Below, one piece after another: positions 62,074 through 64,000 of a DNA stretch of 64,000 nt (position 1 is its first letter; every line of letters starts with the position of its first letter). The translations under genes and the position numbers were made by a program. The notes beneath the pieces were generated by a model that was not told the origin of the DNA, searched no databases, and was given only the letters and a program-made list of their open reading frames with translations. The stretch is from Trichomonas vaginalis G3 (taxonomy: Eukaryota; Parabasalia; Trichomonadida; Trichomonadidae). The stretch covers positions 25,249,896-25,313,895 of the forward strand of contig NC_067206.1 in NCBI RefSeq assembly GCF_026262505.1, in the 5' to 3' direction.

Positions 62074-63528
62074 ATGTCTGAAGAAGAAGAGGTAGTTTAT
62101 GAGGAAGAAGAAGTTGTTGAAGTAGAAGAAGAGGAGCAGGAGGAGCAATCAGCCGAGGTTTCATATGAACAAGGCAAAGATAATTTAAACTATAATGATT
62201 CCCTTGCTCTTGATTTATTCTTAAAAGTTATGAACGATGATTCAGCTGAAGATCATCTCAAGGCAAAAGCTACTTCGCATTTACTCATATTGCTTGCAAA
62301 AGAAGGTGTAGATCTTGATAGCCTCTTAGCAGTTTTCGATAATTTCTACAGTTTCGTAAAAGCTAATTGCATCAAGGTTTCACGCTTCGATCGCACAATG
62401 AATCAAGTCGCTACAAATATTTTGCATCATCCTGAAGTACAATACGCATTCCTTTCCCATGCAGCTAAAGAGCTTGATCCAAACTCCTTAGATTATCGTA
62501 AATGGGCCCTCGAAAGCCAGATGCAGCTCATAGAATTAGAACTTGGAAAAGGCAAGCTCGAAGACGCCATCAAGTTAATTGATCACGTTCACCAATACAT
62601 TCCTGATGATCCAGATACAAGTGATATAGTCATGACAGGATTTTCTATCAGACTTTTAGTTATTTTACTCGAAATTAACCTTAACAAAGGAAATGATGCC
62701 GAAGTACGCCGTATTTACGAGAAGTGTGTCAAGATCCAAGAGATTAGAACACTTTCATCATACCAAACAGCTTTAATTACATTTGTTGCCGGAAGACTCC
62801 AACTTGATGGCAATCTCATCGAACAGGCAAGCTCTTCATTCAAAGCATCATTCAATACATTCGTACAAATCGGTTCCGAGAACCGCCGCAAGGTATTACC
62901 ATATTATATTCTTACAAATATGCTTTGCCACAGATTGGAGAACCTCCTTGCCGAGCCAGCCATTGGTATAGAAAGAATTCATCCTGATGTTGCTCCTATT
63001 GCCAGCTTATTCGATTCATATTTTGATTATGACGTTGTTTCCTACAAGAACAGGGTAAATGACGTCAAACAATACTTCAACAGCCCTAAGATCAGTGGAT
63101 TCCTTGATGACATTAAGAATTTCGTCATGAAATACAACTTGGTCAAGATATTCAAGAATTATTCTCAAGTTGAGATCAAATTCCTCTTAATGTCTACATA
63201 CACTGAATCAGAAAAGGCTGAATTGGAGAAGTTGAGTCCAGCAGATAAGGCAAAGCGCTTGGATCGTGATTTGAAAGTAGTTATTGATTTCTTATACGAT
63301 CTAATTTTGTCAAAGAAGCTCAGCGCGTCAATAGACTTTGTCAACAATATCCTTGTCGCTTACGAAAAGAGAGAATCATTATATATCGAGTCTGTTCAAG
63401 CTATTTTCAATTATCTCCAAGGAATTTCGAATGGTTTGGTCAAGGCAACGAAATTGAAGTTGGAAGAACCAAATAAGCCAGTACAGATCGATCAAAACTC
63501 TCTTGCTCCACAATATCAAACTAACTAA
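62074..63528 (+). CDS. PCI-domain protein, most like COP9 signalosome subunit 2, 484 aa
   Basis: The N-terminus is extremely acidic (residues 2-28 mostly Glu/Val, MSEEEEVVYEEEEVVEV), followed by YEQGKDNLNYNDSLALDLF, both as in CSN2. The middle is a helical-repeat solenoid with VRRIYEKCVKIQEIRTL and later ENRRKVLPYYILTNML, which line up with the CSN2/Rpn6 family. The C-terminal 150 residues form a PCI-type winged-helix region and a final helix (VQAIFNYLQGISNGLV). CSN2 helps the COP9 signalosome remove NEDD8 from cullin ubiquitin ligases; Rpn6 of the proteasome lid is the close alternative but lacks the acidic head. Length fits CSN2 (about 440-490 aa). Start is the first ATG, 18 bases behind an initiator. 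Confidence 0.72.
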   Translation: MSEEEEVVYEEEEVVEVEEEEQEEQSAEVSYEQGKDNLNYNDSLALDLFLKVMNDDSAEDHLKAKATSHLLILLAKEGVDLDSLLAVFDNFYSFVKANCIKVSRFDRTMNQVATNILHHPEVQYAFLSHAAKELDPNSLDYRKWALESQMQLIELELGKGKLEDAIKLIDHVHQYIPDDPDTSDIVMTGFSIRLLVILLEINLNKGNDAEVRRIYEKCVKIQEIRTLSSYQTALITFVAGRLQLDGNLIEQASSSFKASFNTFVQIGSENRRKVLPYYILTNMLCHRLENLLAEPAIGIERIHPDVAPIASLFDSYFDYDVVSYKNRVNDVKQYFNSPKISGFLDDIKNFVMKYNLVKIFKNYSQVEIKFLLMSTYTESEKAELEKLSPADKAKRLDRDLKVVIDFLYDLILSKKLSASIDFVNNILVAYEKRESLYIESVQAIFNYLQGISNGLVKATKLKLEEPNKPVQIDQNSLAPQYQTN

Positions 63529-64000
63529 ATAATATTTTTTAAAAAAATATATTTATTTTTTATCAAAACTTTTATATCTTAAATATTTGAGAAAAAATTA
63601 TAGATCTATGACTCATAAGTCATCATCAACTAAAATTATTTTTATAAGATTCAAATTAGAGCAAATGCATAGTTTAAATGGCATCAAAAAGGTTCCTTCC
63701 CTATTTGATTTGAAGATTTATAACAAGATAAAAACAATTTTCTCATGAAATTTATTGTAAAAATAAAAATTAATAGTAAAATTCATTGATCCAAAAGGCT
63801 TATGCTTTTACGAATCTTATTAAAACTATTTTTGCATTTATTTATGTTTAAATAGTTCATAATTGCAATTGAAACTAACTCTTCACATATTGTAAAAAGA
63901 TCATGTATTCTTAGGTATAATGTATATCGTTTGTAAAAGATCGATTTTTGCATTATTTTTTGTTTGATTCAATCGAATTCAAAAAAAAATTCAATAAATT
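63529..64000. other. Downstream spacer to window end
   Basis: The CSN2-like stop is CTAAATAA, so a TAAA polyadenylation-like signal overlaps the stop codon, as described for trichomonads. The rest is AT-rich with no gene seen. Confidence 0.5.

Overview
The window looks like nuclear DNA of a trichomonad parabasalid (Trichomonas/Tritrichomonas type). It is very AT-rich, its long genes show no introns, several host genes have a TCA-Y-W initiator a short way upstream of the ATG, and it holds two full-length Maverick/Polinton elements, a class known to be abundant in trichomonads. Species is inferred from style only; no rRNA or other diagnostic marker is present.

Layout. 1-247: start of a karyopherin-like host gene (minus strand). 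296-22090: Maverick copy 1 (21.8 kb, 817-bp terminal inverted repeats, 6-bp target duplication ATTTGT), sitting 42 bp upstream of that gene's ATG. 22097-34280: host spacer with a MITE-like element (about 22634-23178) and a very large foldback-like palindrome (about 24461-31060). The palindrome is built of inverted arrays of a 122-bp hairpin-rich unit (24 periods left, 21 right) around a unique core. A predicted zincin-like gene and the front part of a Stealth-type glycosyl-phosphotransferase gene follow. 34287-50613: Maverick copy 2 (16.3 kb, about 375-bp inverted repeats, target duplication CCAACT), in opposite orientation to copy 1 and inserted inside the Stealth gene, whose tail resumes at 50620. 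50620-64000: ordinary host DNA with an M16C (presequence-protease type) metallopeptidase, a Rad23-like UBL/UBA protein, a CLASP-like TOG protein with three SxIP motifs, an unrecognised helical protein, and a CSN2-like PCI protein.

The Mavericks share one gene order: small genes at the capsid end, two small amphipathic proteins, double-jelly-roll-type major capsid protein, A32-type packaging ATPase, four or five unrecognised virion-type genes, a phage-like tail fibre with a collar-type tip, two tiny genes, DDE integrase, protein-primed PolB with an HNH-like insert, and a 370-codon gene next to the other repeat. Both copies are fossils with a mix of open and broken genes, roughly two dozen breaks each. 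They are nevertheless very similar to one another and keep perfect target duplications, so they are young. Copy 1 has an extra accessory module of about 4.6 kb (KilA-N protein, primase-helicase, inverted iteron-like arrays, a tRNA-like fragment) where copy 2 has only a single iteron core.

The least expected features are: (1) a family of GC-rich double-hairpin micro-insertions that differ between the two Mavericks; (2) the foldback palindrome between two inverted Mavericks; (3) the KilA-N/helicase module framed by inverted iteron arrays; (4) a phage-type tail fibre and an HNH-like motif inside PolB in a Polinton; (5) a uniform T-rich promoter-like block ending in or near TAAATG before the Maverick genes.
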